NCBI GenBank assembly: GCA_051418075.1
Contig: JBPRGG010000168.1
Location: 1-27,495, forward strand
Direction: 5' to 3'
DNA from: JBPRGG01 sp051418075
GTDB lineage: Bacteria; Bacteroidota; Bacteroidia; Cytophagales; Cyclobacteriaceae
DNA: 27,495 nt
Position numbers and translations under genes: made by a program. Position 1 is the stretch's first letter. Each line of letters starts with the position of its first letter. This document shows, piece after piece, positions 25,911 through 27,495 of the stretch. Under the pieces are notes generated by a model that did not search any database, was not told where the DNA came from, and was given only the letters and a program-made list of their open reading frames with translations.

Positions 25911-25933
25911 CCGGTAATTATGATAATTACCGG
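25911..25933. repeat. 23-bp near-perfect palindrome between fecR and the susC fragment
   Basis: CCGGTAATTAT (25911-25921) and ATAATTACCGG (25923-25933) flank a single G. A run of eight A (25903-25910) precedes it, so on the minus strand it would be a hairpin followed by a U-run, that is, a terminator. On the + strand it has no T-run. Between fecR and susC it may act as an operator or as an mRNA hairpin that separates sensor from transporter expression. Confidence 0.6.
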
Positions 25934-26008
25934 CTAAGCAAAGACATTCTACAGAAAAATTCCAACAATTTCTGCAAAATACTTTAATTAAAACACAAGC
26001 TTAAAGAT

Positions 26009-26620
26009 ATGAAAAATCGATTACTACAAAAAGTCATTATTATGTCTAAGTACACTTTTATTGGCTTCACTCTCCAATTCTTTCTACTGGGAATTTCAAT
26101 TGCTTCTAACTCTGAAGCTCAATTAGTTAAGCCTGTAAGTGAAGTATTCATTGATATGGGCGTTATTAATGAAAAGCTAATAGATGTTTTCCATCAGATA
26201 GAGATGGAAACCGACTATGAATTTCATTACTATGAAGATGTGGATGTTGAAAAAAGAATTTTTATTGACAAACAAAGGCAAACTTTAAGTCAATTTCTTT
26301 TGAAAATATCTGAATTAACTGATCTTTCTTTTCGGCAAGTTAATAGTGTAATTAGTGTTAAACCTATTGAGGAAGGCTTTAACCAAAAATCGAAGATTGA
26401 AATAATTATTCAAGGCCGTAAAATTACTGGAACAGTAACATCAAGTGAGGATGATGAACCCTTGCCCGGAGTTAATGTTATTGAAAAAGGAACAAGTAAT
26501 GGTTCTGTAACTGATATAGGAAATATAAACAGTTCTTCCGGCTGTGATGGTTTATCACCCAGTCCCAGAGCCACGAACGTTTTAACATCTTTATCCAGGG
26601 CCTTATATCGTTTTAGCTGA
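26009..26620 (+). pseudogene. SusC-type TonB-dependent transducer, N-terminal fragment truncated at a junction
   Basis: The open frame is 203 codons, but recognisable SusC sequence stops near residue 170 (about 26518). It has a signal peptide (hydrophobic 16-32, ending SEAQ), then an STN domain at about 45-118 (VFIDMGVINEKLIDVFHQ, then FIDKQRQTLSQFLLKI), which signals to FecR. The start of the carboxypeptidase-regulatory-like domain follows (GRKITGTVTSSEDDEPLPG, then GTSNGSVTDI). A full SusC is about 1000-1100 aa; the plug and barrel are missing. After TDI the frame runs into antisense of a nuclease-like gene (residues 171-203 are not SusC-like). It follows FecR by 136 bases. The product cannot transport or bind glycan. 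Either a real deletion or rearrangement, or a misjoined assembly, would explain it. Confidence 0.88.
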
Positions 26621-26919
26621 TACGGTTTACACCATTCTATCCTGTCATTCCGGTTATAGTATCCTTGCCGGAATTTTGCTTCTACATAAAATCTATTGCC
26701 GGTGGACATACATTGAAATTCAAAGTCTGGATTCAGGGAGTCTTCCACATAATCTTCTTTATTGGTATTATAGTTATGGGATTTCCTAATCAGCTTATAT
26801 TGGTCCCTGGGAAAGACTATTTTCTGAATATAGTTTTCAAAGGCTTCACCTTTGACAAAAGAGGCCGGTTTACTGATTTCATCTGTAACCGCCTTGATCA
26901 CACGATTAAATAATGACAT
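26410..26919 (-). pseudogene. PD-(D/E)XK nuclease-like protein, 3' end lost at the junction
   Basis: This minus-strand frame encodes 169 aa, of which about 1-134 look native. KGEAFENYIQKIVF (23-36) resembles the N-terminal helix of Mrr-like and other restriction-endonuclease-fold proteins. NPDFEF (63-68) followed by FYVEAKF (77-83) gives a D65...E80-x-K82 motif, the PD-(D/E)XK catalytic signature. The following part (EWCKPYQLKRYKALDKDVKTFVALGLG) is also typical of this fold. From about residue 135 the frame is only the antisense of the SusC fragment, so the true C-terminus is missing. The protein may be a nuclease from a housekeeping or defence context; nothing links it to glycan use. Fold assignment is by motif only. 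Confidence 0.6.
26515..26523. other. Junction between truncated SusC and truncated nuclease-like gene
   Basis: SusC-like coding on the + strand ends at about 26518, and nuclease-like coding on the - strand begins at about 26521. Both genes therefore lose their 3' ends within the same few bases. No insertion sequence, terminal repeat or tRNA is visible at the point. Confidence 0.65.
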
Positions 26920-27198
26920 AGCTTTTTTTAAAGATGAAAGTAGCAGGAAATTTAATATAAAAGGTAATATTTCGATCAGATAAACATATCTGTCGATAAA
27001 ACCCTAAAAACTATCGTAAAATAAATTGAAAAGAATGCGCATTGCTGGTAATAGGCCTACTCCTACAAAACTATCGTTACATTTTTAGGGCCATCCTTCC
27101 CTTTAAAACAAGTCGAAAATATCCGAATTACCAACCTATTAACTTAACATCCTAATTTTTCTACATTAATTAAATCTGATTTCTTTAATTTTGATCCT
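26920..27198. promoter_or_regulatory. Divergent intergenic region with direct and inverted repeats
   Basis: This 279-bp AT-rich region separates the minus-strand nuclease-like gene from a plus-strand gene, so it should hold both promoters. AAAACTATCGT occurs at 27007-27017 and again at 27067-27077, exactly 60 bp apart. An imperfect inverted repeat (26972-26982 with 26987-26996, one bulged base, loop AACA) is centred on CAGATA/TATCTG. These could be operator sites; no regulator is identified. Confidence 0.4.
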
Positions 27199-27495
27199 AT
27201 GATATTAGTAAAGCACCCTTTGGAAAAGTATAACAAATCACAGGAAAACATTATAAATTCCTGCCCGGCTGATCAGAAAAGATATCATGAATTAATATTT
27301 AGTTATGGAAATGCGGCTTATCGATACCACCAGTTGAACCAGAATAATATTACCAAAGAAGATTGGTTAGAGTGGCTGGAGGGATTAGAAACAAAATTTA
27401 GAGATGAAATGCAAAAACAGGGTTTTTCAAAGACTAAAAATATATTATCCTTCACCAGATATATTAATGAAAAAAGGGATATCGGACAGGAAGAA
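27199..27495 (+). CDS. Conserved-looking hypothetical protein, 5' part only (runs off the window)
   Basis: An open frame of 99 codons starts at ATG 27199 and continues past the right edge with no stop. The product is soluble, charged and probably helical, with motifs such as YHELIFSYGNAAYRYHQL (about 31-48), EDWLEWLEGLETKFRDEM (52-69) and ILSFTRYINEKRDIG (80-94 or so). It has no signal peptide or membrane segment. The pattern resembles small conserved hypothetical proteins of Bacteroidota, but I know no function. It lies divergent to the nuclease-like gene and beyond the junction at about 26520, so it is probably not part of the polysaccharide locus. Confidence 0.65.
   Translation, partial: MILVKHPLEKYNKSQENIINSCPADQKRYHELIFSYGNAAYRYHQLNQNNITKEDWLEWLEGLETKFRDEMQKQGFSKTKNILSFTRYINEKRDIGQEE

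Noticed and set aside
26410..26514. C-terminal 35 residues of the minus-strand nuclease-like frame
   Set aside because: They are antisense of SusC coding sequence past the junction, so they are not a native part of the protein.
26665..26913. Plus-strand 82-aa open frame
   Set aside because: It is the shadow of the nuclease-like gene on the minus strand, which carries the D...ExK motif.
1..27495. CRISPR array, tRNA, rRNA, insertion sequence or transposase
   Set aside because: I found no regularly spaced repeats, no cloverleaf-like sequence and no transposase or integrase motif; the repeats seen are short and isolated.

Overview
The window looks like part of a Bacteroidota chromosome, probably from an environmental or marine Cytophagia-like bacterium. 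The signs are AT-rich intergenic DNA, A-rich leaders instead of strong Shine-Dalgarno sites, a SusD-like C-terminus at the left edge, a FecI/FecR/SusC(STN) regulatory trio at the right, and many exported carbohydrate-active enzymes. Lineage is inferred from gene families; no rRNA or other marker gene is present. All recognisable genes except one at the far right lie on the + strand.

Layout. (1) 1-2215: the last codons of a probable SusD-like protein, a strong inverted repeat, then a Tat-signal Gfo/Idh/MocA oxidoreductase and a DoxX-like membrane protein 3 nt apart. (2) 2432-3034: an orphan ECF sigma factor with no FecR beside it. (3) 3253-22237: a long co-directional glycan-degradation cluster. 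It encodes a secreted probable beta-propeller protein, an M23-type metallopeptidase with PKD domains, two sulfatases, a GH106 alpha-L-rhamnosidase, two tandem DUF4185 propeller proteins, a DUF1080 (3-keto-disaccharide hydrolase) lipoprotein, a third sulfatase with an extra C-terminal domain, a two-domain esterase, a second Tat-signal Gfo/Idh/MocA oxidoreductase and a GH105/GH88-type unsaturated uronyl hydrolase. (4) 22535-24025: a secreted GH-A-like TIM-barrel protein. (5) 24185-26520: ECF sigma, FecR anti-sigma and the N-terminus only of a SusC-type TonB-dependent transducer. (6) about 26520-27495: the SusC frame ends abruptly against an oppositely oriented PD-(D/E)XK nuclease-like gene that has lost its own 3' end, followed by a partial unrelated gene on the + strand.

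How it may work. Three sulfatases, an alpha-L-rhamnosidase and an unsaturated uronyl hydrolase together suggest a sulfated glycan containing rhamnose and uronic acid. Ulvan-type polymers are a natural candidate, but this is inference. No textbook polysaccharide lyase is obvious; the 491-aa propeller is the best candidate for that role. The two Tat-exported oxidoreductases plus the DUF1080 lipoprotein raise the possibility that hydrolysis and desulfation are combined with an oxidative 3-keto-glycoside route in the periplasm.

The points most worth checking are this mixed hydrolytic/oxidative cluster, the non-canonical Cys-Arg-Pro-Ser-Leu sulfatase motif, the uncharacterised propeller/M23 pair, and the chimeric junction near 26520, which is either a real rearrangement or an assembly join.
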